Assembly (NCBI GenBank): GCA_017881905.1
Contig: JADGQI010000006.1
Coordinates: forward strand, 1 to 42,335
DNA from: Chloroflexota bacterium
GTDB lineage: Bacteria; Chloroflexota; Limnocylindria; Limnocylindrales; CSP1-4
DNA length: 42,335 bases
Direction: 5' to 3'
Shown: piece after piece, positions 31,992-38,617 of the stretch
How the letters are laid out: every line of letters begins with the position of its first letter
Numbering within the stretch: the stretch's first letter is position 1
The notes under the pieces: generated by a model
What the model was told of the DNA's origin: nothing
Database searches by the model: none
The model's input: the letters and a program-made list of their open reading frames with translations, nothing else
Program-made: the position numbers and the translations under genes

Positions 31992-33112
31992 GCCGCGCCC
32001 GTCTCCGCGACGGCGGGCGGTTCGTCAGCCACGGGTTCGTCAGCCGCGGGCTCGCCAGCAGGCGACTCGTCGGTCGTGGGTTCAACGGCCGTCGGTTCGT
32101 CGGTCGTGAGTCCGTCGGTCGGCGCCAAGCCCGCGGCCTGCACCTCGTCCGGGCCGTGCGGCGGTTCCTCGCCGTGTTGGATGCCCTCGTCGTAGCCCTC
32201 GCCTTCGTAGAACTCGAGGAACGCCTCCTCCAGGTGGGCCGGTTCGATAGTCAGGTCCGCGACGGTCGTGCCCGCCAAGGCCGCCAGGAACGGCCCGACG
32301 TCCCCCTCGAGCTGGCAGGTGAGCAGGCTGTCGTGGATGGCGATCCCAGTGACGCCCGGGACGGCGGTGAGCTCCGGCGCCGAGCCGCGGAACCGGAGCT
32401 CGACGTGACGCTTGCGACGCGCGAGCAGGGCCGCGACATCCTCGAGGGCGACCAACCGTCCGGCGCGGATGATCGCGACCCGGTCGCACACCCGCTCGAC
32501 CTCGGACAGGACGTGCGACGAGAAGAAGATCGTCCGCCCGGCCGCGCGGAGCTCGTCGAGGACGTCGTAGAAGGCCCGCTGCATCAGGGGATCCAACCCC
32601 TCGGTCGGCTCGTCGAGGATCGCCAGCTCGGGGTCGTGCTGGAGGGCCTGGACGATCCCGACCTTCTGGCGCATCCCGCGCGAGTAGTCGCGGACCTGCC
32701 GGCGCAGCGTCCGGTCGGACAGCTCGAGCCGGTCGAGCAGCTCCCGACGCCGGACGGGCGTCCGTCCGTAGAGCTGGCCGAGGTAGTCGAGCAGGTCCAG
32801 GCCGGTCATCCCGTCGTACAGCGCGATCCCACCCGGCAGGTAGCCGACCCGTCCGCGGATCTCGACGGACGACGTCGCGGTATCGAGCCCGAGCACCTCG
32901 GCGCGGCCCGATGTGGCGTGGAGATAGCCGAGGAGCAGCCGGATCGTCGTGCTCTTGCCGGCGCCGTTCGGACCGAGGAACCCGAAGATCTCGCCGCCCT
33001 TGACGGCGATCGACAGGTCCGTCAGCGCCCGCACGTACGGGCCTGCGGGCATCCGACGGCGGTGCGGTCGGCCGTAGTGCTTGGTCAGCGCCTCGGTTCG
33101 CAGGGCATCCAC
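31988..33112 (-). CDS. ABC transporter ATP-binding protein with acidic C-terminal tail
   Basis: A 374-residue ATPase: Walker A GFLGPNGAGKST (about 44-55), signature YSRGMRQKVGIVQAL, Walker B LAILDEPTEGLDP and the H-loop FFSSHVLSEVE. It resembles ABC-2 exporter ATPases of the CcmA/NatA type. The last 65 residues are an unusual Glu/Asp/Pro/Thr-rich, repetitive tail (units like TDEPTAVEP), probably disordered. Start is a GTG with TAGCCT 7 bases upstream. It is divergent from the SpoIID-type gene. Confidence 0.92.
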   Translation of the reverse strand: MDALRTEALTKHYGRPHRRRMPAGPYVRALTDLSIAVKGGEIFGFLGPNGAGKSTTIRLLLGYLHATSGRAEVLGLDTATSSVEIRGRVGYLPGGIALYDGMTGLDLLDYLGQLYGRTPVRRRELLDRLELSDRTLRRQVRDYSRGMRQKVGIVQALQHDPELAILDEPTEGLDPLMQRAFYDVLDELRAAGRTIFFSSHVLSEVERVCDRVAIIRAGRLVALEDVAALLARRKRHVELRFRGSAPELTAVPGVTGIAIHDSLLTCQLEGDVGPFLAALAGTTVADLTIEPAHLEEAFLEFYEGEGYDEGIQHGEEPPHGPDEVQAAGLAPTDGLTTDEPTAVEPTTDESPAGEPAADEPVADEPPAVAETGAA

Positions 33113-33119
33113 GGCGGAC

Positions 33120-33125
33120 AGGCTA
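33120..33125 (-). promoter_or_regulatory. -10 element TAGCCT of leaderless ABC ATPase gene
   Basis: TAGCCT on the minus strand lies 7 bases before the GTG at 33112. Confidence 0.45.
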
Positions 33126-33216
33126 CACCGGGCCGGGGGTGTCCATAGGCGTTTCGGGTCGACCGGCGTGGTCCCGTCGGGTGGTGTCGGTCGAGAGCGG
33201 GCCGGTCCATGGTGGT

Positions 33217-33222
33217 AGCCTC
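33217..33222 (+). promoter_or_regulatory. -10-like element TAGCCT before SpoIID-type gene
   Basis: TAGCCT is preceded by TGG, as in extended -10 promoters, and precedes the AGGAGAG ribosome site at 33228. It would give a short leader of about 12 bases. Confidence 0.35.
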
Positions 33223-33240
33223 CCGACAGGAGAGATCGCC

Positions 33241-34566
33241 TTGTCCGTGCCCGACCAGGGACACCTCCACCGACCCGTGCGCGCGCCGCATGCCGCCCTG
33301 CGAACGACCCTCGCCACGGTCGTCGCGCTGGTCGGCCTCGTCCTGTCGTCGGTGCCGCTCGCGTCGGCGGCGGTGCCGGATCCCCCGACCCAGCCGATCG
33401 TGTTCTACGGTCGCGGCTACGGCCACGGCGTCGGGATGTCCCAGTACGGGGCCCGGGGCAGGGCGCTCGCCGGCGAGGACGCCGCGACGATCCTGGCGCA
33501 CTACTACCAGGGCACGACGCCCGGCCTGACCGATCCGAAGCGCCCGGTCCGGATCCTCGTCCTCCACGCGTTCAAGCCGACCGCGGCGGCTCCGCTCCGG
33601 ATCTACGGGCGGGGCGGGCCGTGGACCATCGACGGCGTGACCGGGACCTTCCCCCGGGACGCTCAGCTCCGGGTCACGAAGACCGCGACGGGGACGCACC
33701 TGATCGTCCGCGACGTCGCCGGGAAGCTCCTCCTCGACCGGATGGCCGGGACCACCGTCCGCGTGCGGGCCGGCGCGGTCGCCGGTGGGCGCGTCCAGGT
33801 CTGGTCGAAGCCGGGCTCGTACGATCGCTACCGGGGCACGATCCGGCTCCGCTCGACCGCATCCGGGATCGACGCGATCAACGAGACCGAGCTCGATCTC
33901 TACCTTCGTGGCGTGGTCCCGGCGGAGATGCCCTCGACCTGGCCGACCGAGGCGCTGCGCGCCCAGGCGATCGCCGCCCGGAGCTACGCCGCCCGGCGCC
34001 TCCACCCGAAGACCGGGTTCTCCGACGTCTACGACGACTCGCGGTCGCAGGTCTACCGTGGCTCGCTCGGCGAGAAGGCGGCGACGACCGCCGTCGTGAC
34101 CGCGACCGCCGGGCAGGTCCTTCGGAGCGGCACCGCCTTCGCCAACACCCTGTTCCATTCGACCGGCGGTGGCGCCACTGAGGACAACGAGAACGTCTTC
34201 ACGACGGCCACCGGAAAGATCGTCGCGGGGCCGGTGTCCTACCTTCGCGGATCACCCGATCGCGCCCCCGACGGCACGCCCTATGACGCCGCGGCCCCGC
34301 GCGCCGAGTGGCAGACCGCGGCCTACACCCTCGTCCAGCTCTCGGCGGTCTTCGGCGCCGACCCCCGGACGAACGTCGGCGCCATCAGCGGTCTCGACCT
34401 GTCCGACGTCGGGGTGTCCGGGCGACTCGTGAGCGTCACGCTCACCGGCAGCCTCGGGACCAAGACCGTCTCCGGCGAGGTCTTCCGCGACGTGTTCAAC
34501 GCGGAGACGCCGGCGGCCGACCCCTTCATGTGGAGCACGCTCGTCTCGACCTCGCCCATCCCGTAG
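33241..34566 (+). CDS. Secreted SpoIID/LytB domain protein
   Basis: A 441-residue exported protein related to SpoIID lytic transglycosylases and LytB amidase enhancers, acting on peptidoglycan. A signal peptide ends near ASAAVPDPP (about 43). The metal/active-site motif RGYGHGVGMSQYGARG comes first (61-71), and the catalytic segment GVVPAEMPSTWPTEALRAQA comes later (E229). In B. subtilis SpoIID that order is reversed, but the order seen here is, as I recall, usual in actinobacterial homologues. The start is a TTG with AGGAGA about 7 bases upstream. Longer forms lack a proper signal peptide. Confidence 0.88.
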   Translation: MSVPDQGHLHRPVRAPHAALRTTLATVVALVGLVLSSVPLASAAVPDPPTQPIVFYGRGYGHGVGMSQYGARGRALAGEDAATILAHYYQGTTPGLTDPKRPVRILVLHAFKPTAAAPLRIYGRGGPWTIDGVTGTFPRDAQLRVTKTATGTHLIVRDVAGKLLLDRMAGTTVRVRAGAVAGGRVQVWSKPGSYDRYRGTIRLRSTASGIDAINETELDLYLRGVVPAEMPSTWPTEALRAQAIAARSYAARRLHPKTGFSDVYDDSRSQVYRGSLGEKAATTAVVTATAGQVLRSGTAFANTLFHSTGGGATEDNENVFTTATGKIVAGPVSYLRGSPDRAPDGTPYDAAAPRAEWQTAAYTLVQLSAVFGADPRTNVGAISGLDLSDVGVSGRLVSVTLTGSLGTKTVSGEVFRDVFNAETPAADPFMWSTLVSTSPIP

Positions 34567-34587
34567 GATCGCCGCCGGACATGGAAG

Positions 34588-34620
34588 GACGGCGGCCTCG
34601 CCCGTCGCGAAGCCGCCGTC
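34588..34620. terminator. Hairpin between convergent genes
   Basis: GACGGCGGC pairs perfectly with GCCGCCGTC over a 15-base loop. It lies between the ends of the SpoIID-type and Asp/His-rich genes and could serve both strands. No U-tract is present. Confidence 0.5.
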
Positions 34621-34636
34621 GATCGCGGATCAGCGA

Positions 34637-35035
34637 TCAGTGGTCACTGCCGCCGTGGCTGCCGTGGTCGTCACCGCTCTTGTCGTCACCGCCGTGGCCG
34701 CCCTTCGAGGTGCCGCCCTTGTCGTCGCCGGGCTCGGCCGTCGCGCTGGCGCCCTTCGAGGAGCCGCCCTTGTCGTCGCCGGGCTCGGCCGTCGCGCTGG
34801 CGCCCTTCGAGGTGCCGCCCTTGTCGTCGCCGGGCTCGGCCGTCGCGCTGGCGCCCCTGTCGTCGCCGGGCTCGATCGTCGGGCTGGTACCGTGGTCGTC
34901 GCCGGCCTGGAGCTCGCGCACCAACAGGAAGCTGTTCGAAGCGTTCGCTCCATCGGACGGGCTCGCGACGTTGTAGCCGACGGTGACGGCCAGGGCGGCC
35001 ACCGCGAGCACGAGAGTGAGCCGGATCTTGTTCAT
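34637..35035 (-). CDS. Secreted Asp/His/Gly-rich repeat protein
   Basis: A 132-residue exported protein. The signal segment is MNKIRLTLVLAVAALAVTVG, and mature sequence starts near VASPSDG. The rest is low complexity: three near-identical 17-residue units of the type GASATAEPGDDKGGTSK, ending in GDDKSGDDHGSHGGSDH. I recognise no family. The Asp/His clusters could bind divalent metals, by inference only. A GGAGAA site lies 6 bases before the ATG. It is divergent from a two-component system whose shared upstream region holds a palindrome, so it may be that system's target. Confidence 0.75.
   Translation of the reverse strand: MNKIRLTLVLAVAALAVTVGYNVASPSDGANASNSFLLVRELQAGDDHGTSPTIEPGDDRGASATAEPGDDKGGTSKGASATAEPGDDKGGSSKGASATAEPGDDKGGTSKGGHGGDDKSGDDHGSHGGSDH
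34707..34858. repeat. Three 51-bp tandem repeats (minisatellite)
   Basis: Units start at 34707, 34758 and 34809. They differ by a few bases at most, far more alike at DNA level than protein constraint needs, which implies recent duplication or slippage. They code the repeat units of the Asp/His-rich secreted protein. Confidence 0.85.
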
Positions 35036-35134
35036 CGGGGTTCTCCAAGCTGGGATGGTTGGTCGGATGGGTTCGCTGACACGAGACTGCGGCCGCCCGA
35101 GTCGGGCCGCAACGGACCACGGGGCTGAAACCCT

Positions 35135-35150
35135 TCAGACCTTGGTCTGA
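35135..35150. promoter_or_regulatory. Palindrome TCAGACC-TT-GGTCTGA
   Basis: Perfect 7-base arms lie 12 bases before the GTG of the histidine kinase and 100 bases before the divergent Asp/His-rich gene. The form and place suit a dimeric regulator such as the LuxR-type response regulator encoded downstream. Confidence 0.55.
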
Positions 35151-35161
35151 CTCGGAGCGAT

Positions 35162-36544
35162 GTGACGTCCGCCATCCCAGGGGCTGTGGGCTCGACATCT
35201 CGCGTCCGCGAGATGTCGCTCGCGCGCCGCTTCCTTCTGGCGAATCTCGTGGTCGTCCTGGTGGCCACGGTCGCCGTGGGCGCGTGGGTCGGTCTGCAGC
35301 TGGAGAAGGGCGTGCTCGACCGGACCGCGGCGGTCACGGCCCTCTACATCGACAGCTTCGTCGCGCCGCAGGTCGAGGGCATCTCGACCTCCGGGACGCT
35401 GCCCCCTGCGAACGTCGACGCCCTCGATCACCTCTTGTCGAACACCCAGCTCGGTGAACGGATCGTGTCGTTCCGGGTCTGGACGACCGATGGCGTGATC
35501 GCCTACTCGCCGAACCGCGAGCTGATCGGGCGACGGTTCGAGCCGGAAGGAGAGCTGGCAAGCGCCATCGCGGGGGTCGTGTCGACCGACATCAGCGACC
35601 TCAGCGGCCCGGAGAACGCGTACGAGCGCGAGCGTTGGTCGCGACTGGTCGAGACCTATGTGCCGGTCCGCGAGCGGGGCGGGCCCCGGGTCATCGGGGT
35701 CACTGAGTTCTATCAGCTCCCGGACGAGATCGACGCCGAGGTCGCCTCGGCACGCATGGGTTCGTGGACCATCCTGGCGCTCGCCGCGATCGTCTCCTAT
35801 CTGCTTCTCGCCGGCATCGTGAAGCAGGGCAGCGACACGATCGATCGGCAGCAGCGATCCCTGCGCGATCGCGTCGCCGAGCTGTCGCGGCTGCTCGACC
35901 AGAACGCGTCGCTCCACGGTCGGCTCCAGCGGTCCGCCGAGCGGACCACCGCGCTCAATGAGAGCGGTCTCCGCAGGATCGGCAGCGATCTCCACGATGG
36001 ACCGGCCCAGACCATGTCGCTCGCGCTCCTCCGCCTCGACGAACTCGACGGCGCAGAGCCGGTCTCGGAGGCGGTCGGGAGCGCCCTCGACGATGTTCGC
36101 TCGATCGCCGCCGGACTCCGATCACCCGCGTTCGACGACCTGCTGCTCGCGGACGTGGCGGGCCGCGCCGTCCGCGAGCACGAGCGGCGCACCGGCACGT
36201 CGGTCTCGCTGACGGTGGCGGACGTACCGTCATCGGTGCCGGTCGTCACGAAGATCGCGATCTACCGTGTCCTCCAGGAGGCCCTCTCCAATGCGACCCG
36301 CCATGCCGCGGGCACGGACGTGGCGGTCACGCTGTCCTCGTCGCCCGGCGGCGTCCTCCTGGAGGTATCCGACCGTGGTCCCGGGTTCGATGCGGACACC
36401 GTCCGCATCGAGGCGCTCGGGGTGGCCGGCATGCGGGAGCGTGCCGAGCTCCTCGGCGGCTCGTTCGCGATCTCCCGACGGGCTGACGGCCCGGGGAGCG
36501 TGGTCCGCCTCACCCTCCCCATCGCCGACGGAGCGCCAGGATGA
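35162..36544 (+). CDS. Sensor histidine kinase (HisKA_3, NarL-system type)
   Basis: A 460-residue membrane sensor. TM1 lies at about 25-45, an extracytoplasmic sensor domain at about 50-195, TM2 at about 200-218, then a coiled coil (about 225-265), the HisKA_3 dimerisation helix with phospho-acceptor H278 in RIGSDLHDGPAQTMSL, and an HATPase domain with EALSNATRHAAG (N box) and DRGPGFDADT (G1). It pairs with the response regulator, overlapping by 4 bases. Start choice: the GTG at 35162 has GGAG 4 bases upstream. The ATG at 35213 would give a normal short N-terminus but lies within a perfect inverted repeat. Confidence 0.9.
   Translation: MTSAIPGAVGSTSRVREMSLARRFLLANLVVVLVATVAVGAWVGLQLEKGVLDRTAAVTALYIDSFVAPQVEGISTSGTLPPANVDALDHLLSNTQLGERIVSFRVWTTDGVIAYSPNRELIGRRFEPEGELASAIAGVVSTDISDLSGPENAYERERWSRLVETYVPVRERGGPRVIGVTEFYQLPDEIDAEVASARMGSWTILALAAIVSYLLLAGIVKQGSDTIDRQQRSLRDRVAELSRLLDQNASLHGRLQRSAERTTALNESGLRRIGSDLHDGPAQTMSLALLRLDELDGAEPVSEAVGSALDDVRSIAAGLRSPAFDDLLLADVAGRAVREHERRTGTSVSLTVADVPSSVPVVTKIAIYRVLQEALSNATRHAAGTDVAVTLSSSPGGVLLEVSDRGPGFDADTVRIEALGVAGMRERAELLGGSFAISRRADGPGSVVRLTLPIADGAPG
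35193..35218. repeat. 26-bp perfect inverted repeat at histidine kinase start
   Basis: Arms of 12 bases (CGACATCTCGCG and its exact reverse complement) are separated by TC. The right arm contains the ATG at 35213. It may be an operator, or an RNA hairpin hiding that start codon. Confidence 0.7.
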
Positions 36545-37191
36545 CCGATCCACTCAGGGTCGTCGTCGCCGACGATCATCCGCTCTACCGAGAGGGGGTC
36601 GTGAACACGCTGAGATCCGCCGGACTCGACGTCGTGGGCGAGGCGTCGATCGCCCGAGAGGCCGTTCGGCTGGTCCGCGATCTCCGGCCGGACCTTGCCC
36701 TGTTCGACGTCACGATGCCGGGTGGTGGCATCACTGCAGCCGCCGAGGCCCGGACCGCGAGTCCGACGACGAGCGTGGTGATGCTGACGGTGTCGGAGGA
36801 CGAGGACGATCTCGTCGCGGCGATCGAAGCCGGGGCGTCGGGCTACGTCCTGAAGGGCGTCGCCGGGCGCGAGCTGGTCTCGATCCTTCGTCGTGTGGCG
36901 CGCGGTGAGCGCTACGTGAGCTCGGCCGTGGCTTGGGCGGCATTGAACCGTCACGAGGAGGCACCGACCGACCCGCTGGCCGACCTCACCGATCGCGAAC
37001 GCGCCGTGCTCGACCTGGTGACGGAGGGTCTCAGCAATTCGGAGGTGGGACTTCGGATGGGACTGGCGGAGAAGACCGTGAAGCACTACATGACATCGAT
37101 CCTGTCCAAGCTCGGCGTGGGCAGTCGTGTCGAGGCCGCACTGATCGGCTACCGTGCCGGGCTCGGCCGACATGGAGCCGATCCGGGCTGA
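36541..37191 (+). CDS. LuxR/NarL-family response regulator
   Basis: A 216-residue response regulator. The receiver domain (1-120) has the acidic pocket VVVADDHP (D11, D12), phospho-acceptor D56 in LFDVTMPGGG, and conserved T and K in MLTVSED and GYVLKG. The C-terminal NarL-type helix-turn-helix (about 148-205) reads LTDRERAVLDLVTEGLSNSE then LAEKTVKHYMTSILSKLGV. It is coupled to the kinase (ATGA) and probably binds the palindrome upstream of the operon. Confidence 0.93.
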   Translation: MTDPLRVVVADDHPLYREGVVNTLRSAGLDVVGEASIAREAVRLVRDLRPDLALFDVTMPGGGITAAAEARTASPTTSVVMLTVSEDEDDLVAAIEAGASGYVLKGVAGRELVSILRRVARGERYVSSAVAWAALNRHEEAPTDPLADLTDRERAVLDLVTEGLSNSEVGLRMGLAEKTVKHYMTSILSKLGVGSRVEAALIGYRAGLGRHGADPG

Positions 37192-37224
37192 GCCGTCCGC
37201 CGGACCGTCACGCACGGCTCAGCC
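37186..37224. terminator. Bidirectional terminator hairpin spanning both stop codons
   Basis: GGCTGAGCCGT and ACGGCTCAGCC form a perfect 11-base stem around a 17-base loop. Each arm contains the TGA stop of one of the convergent genes (response regulator and tag), so the two genes end in mirror-image sequence. Confidence 0.7.
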
Positions 37225-37815
37225 GCGGTAGCGGAAGCAGCCCGGCAGATGGTCGTCGACCAGGCCGACGCTCTGCATGAACGCGTAGACGATCGTCGAG
37301 CCGACGAAGCCGAAGCCGCGCCTGCGGAGGTCGGCGGACAGGGCGTCGGAGGCCGCGATGCGGGCCGGGATCCCGCCCGGAACGGACCCGCGCGGCAGCG
37401 GGGCCGGCGGACCGGGCACGGAATCGCGGAGATACGTTGCGAACGAACCCCGCTCGGCTACGACCGCCAGGAATCGGTCGGCATTGCCGATGGTCGCGTC
37501 GATCTTCGCCCGGTTCCGGACGATCCCGGCGTCCGCCATCAGGCGGTCGCGGTCCTCGGCGCCGAATCCGGCGACGACCGCCGGGTCGAACCCGCGGAAG
37601 GCGGCCCGGAAGGCCTTGCGCTTGCGCAGGATCGTCGACCACGACAGCCCGGCCTGGAAGCTCTCGAGCGCGAGCCGTTCGAACAGCTCGATGTCGCCCG
37701 TGACCGGCGTCCCCCACTCGACGTCGTGGTAGGCCACCATGAGGGCGTCCGGGCGCGGTCCATCCGCTCCCGCCCAGGCGCAGCGCGCCAGGCCCGGCTC
37801 GAACCCGAGATCCAT
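37219..37815 (-). CDS. tag: DNA-3-methyladenine glycosylase I
   Basis: A 198-residue enzyme excising 3-methyladenine from DNA. Zinc ligands characteristic of Tag are present: C12 (ARCAWAG), H30 (YHDVEWG), H189 and C193 (DDHLPGCFRYRG). The active-site segment YHDVEWGTPV and the helix FERLALESFQAGLSWSTILR follow family form, as does FGFVGSTIVYAFMQSVGLV. Length matches E. coli Tag (187). The first two ligands are spaced more widely than in E. coli. Start has TATCCT 6 bases upstream. Confidence 0.94.
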   Translation of the reverse strand: MDLGFEPGLARCAWAGADGPRPDALMVAYHDVEWGTPVTGDIELFERLALESFQAGLSWSTILRKRKAFRAAFRGFDPAVVAGFGAEDRDRLMADAGIVRNRAKIDATIGNADRFLAVVAERGSFATYLRDSVPGPPAPLPRGSVPGGIPARIAASDALSADLRRRGFGFVGSTIVYAFMQSVGLVDDHLPGCFRYRG

Positions 37816-37821
37816 CGCCGG

Positions 37822-37827
37822 AGGATA
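37822..37827 (-). promoter_or_regulatory. -10 element TATCCT of leaderless tag gene
   Basis: TATCCT on the minus strand lies 6 bases before the ATG at 37815. Confidence 0.6.
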
Positions 37828-37957
37828 GCGCCACGGGTCGTCCGTCCGGCGGCGCCCGGGGGCCGCCGGACCTCAGCCGATGGCCAGCGGGTCGCCGGTC
37901 TCGAGGAGGGTCTCGAGGCCGGACAGCGCCAGGAGCGCGGTCGGTGGACTCGGTGGC

Positions 37958-37991
37958 TGTCAAGGCCCCTTGACACGCCGAGCTTGACAAG
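37958..37991 (+). promoter_or_regulatory. Operator-like palindromes of XRE gene
   Basis: TGTCAAGGCCCCTTGACA (37958-37975) is a perfect palindrome with 8-base arms, whose right arm contains the -35. CTTGACAAG (37983-37991) repeats the half-site 14 bases on, inside the spacer. Autoregulation by the encoded XRE protein is the natural reading. Confidence 0.65.
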
Positions 37992-37998
37992 TTACCTT
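37970..37998 (+). promoter_or_regulatory. Promoter TTGACA-17-TACCTT of XRE gene
   Basis: This is the clearest complete promoter in the window: consensus -35 TTGACA at 37970-37975, 17-base spacer, -10 TACCTT at 37993-37998. The ATG at 38007 follows by 8 bases, so the mRNA is probably leaderless. Confidence 0.7.
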
Positions 37999-38006
37999 TA
38001 CAGGCG

Positions 38007-38207
38007 ATGACGAACGACGTCCGGATCCTTCGTGAACGACGAGTGCTCAGCCAGGGCCAGCTCGCGGAGGCGCTCCACGTGTCGCGCCAGACCATCAATG
38101 CGATCGAGACCGGACGCTACCTGCCGTCGCTGCCGCTCGCGTTCGCGATCGCGAGGTACTTCGGCCGGCCCATCGAGGAGTTGTTCCATGATCAAGAGCA
38201 TGACTAG
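38007..38207 (+). CDS. Small XRE-family transcriptional regulator
   Basis: A 66-residue protein that is essentially one helix-turn-helix: VRILRERRVLSQGQLAEALH, then VSRQTINAIETGRYLPSLPL and ending RPIEELFHDQEHD. This short form (YgzD/YozG type) is usually paired with a membrane protein, as here: its stop overlaps the next ATG by 20 bases. Palindromes over its promoter suggest it represses itself. Confidence 0.92.
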   Translation: MTNDVRILRERRVLSQGQLAEALHVSRQTINAIETGRYLPSLPLAFAIARYFGRPIEELFHDQEHD

Positions 38208-38577
38208 ATGGCTCGTGCCGGCCGTCGCGCTCGTCCTCGGCCTGCTGATCGCGGCCTCGCTGCTCGGTCCGAACGCGAGCCCGGCGCAGGCGGCGGTCTC
38301 ATTCGTGATCGTCGCGGGCTACGCGATCGTGCTCGTGGCGCTCCAGTCGCGCTCGGATGTCGCGAGCCTGCTCTCCGGGATGCCACGCGACGAGCGTTGG
38401 GACACGATCAATCTGCGGGCACTGTCGGTCGCGGCGCAGGTGCTCGCGGTGGCGCTGGTCGCGGCGTTCCTCGTCACGCAGTACCAGGGTGGCGACGCCA
38501 TGCCGTATGCGTTGATGGGAGGGCTGTTCGGGTTCGCGTACCTGGGCGGCATCGCCTGGTACCGCGCCCGGTCCTAG
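38188..38577 (+). CDS. Small integral membrane protein (DUF2178-like)
   Basis: A 129-residue protein with four predicted membrane helices (about 7-26, 36-54, 80-100, 106-125). The cytoplasmic loop SGMPRDERWDTINLRAL resembles the DER motif loop of DUF2178/YgzD-associated membrane proteins. It begins inside the XRE gene with GAGGAG 7 bases before the ATG. Function is unknown; signalling between membrane and regulator is a guess. Confidence 0.83.
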   Translation: MIKSMTRWLVPAVALVLGLLIAASLLGPNASPAQAAVSFVIVAGYAIVLVALQSRSDVASLLSGMPRDERWDTINLRALSVAAQVLAVALVAAFLVTQYQGGDAMPYALMGGLFGFAYLGGIAWYRARS

Positions 38578-38586
38578 GGCGACCCG

Positions 38587-38609
38587 GCCGGCGAACGGTG
38601 ACCGCCGGC
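38587..38609. terminator. Hairpin between convergent genes
   Basis: GCCGGCG pairs with CGCCGGC over a 9-base loop, between the membrane-protein stop and the end of the convergent secreted protein gene. Confidence 0.5.
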
Positions 38610-38617
38610 ACTCGACC

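Noticed and set aside
33241-34566. Inverted motif order in the SpoIID/LytB protein as a novel circular permutation
   Set aside because: From memory, actinobacterial homologues commonly have the GHGVGMSQYGA motif first, so the order is probably normal for this branch.
34640-35128. Plus-strand repetitive hydrophobic frame opposite the Asp/His-rich protein
   Set aside because: The repeats come from the minisatellite. The minus-strand frame has a signal peptide and a ribosome site, and the plus frame has neither.
38007-38577. Toxin-antitoxin interpretation of the XRE and membrane-protein pair
   Set aside because: The second protein is a four-helix membrane protein of the kind commonly paired with short XRE regulators, with no toxin motif.
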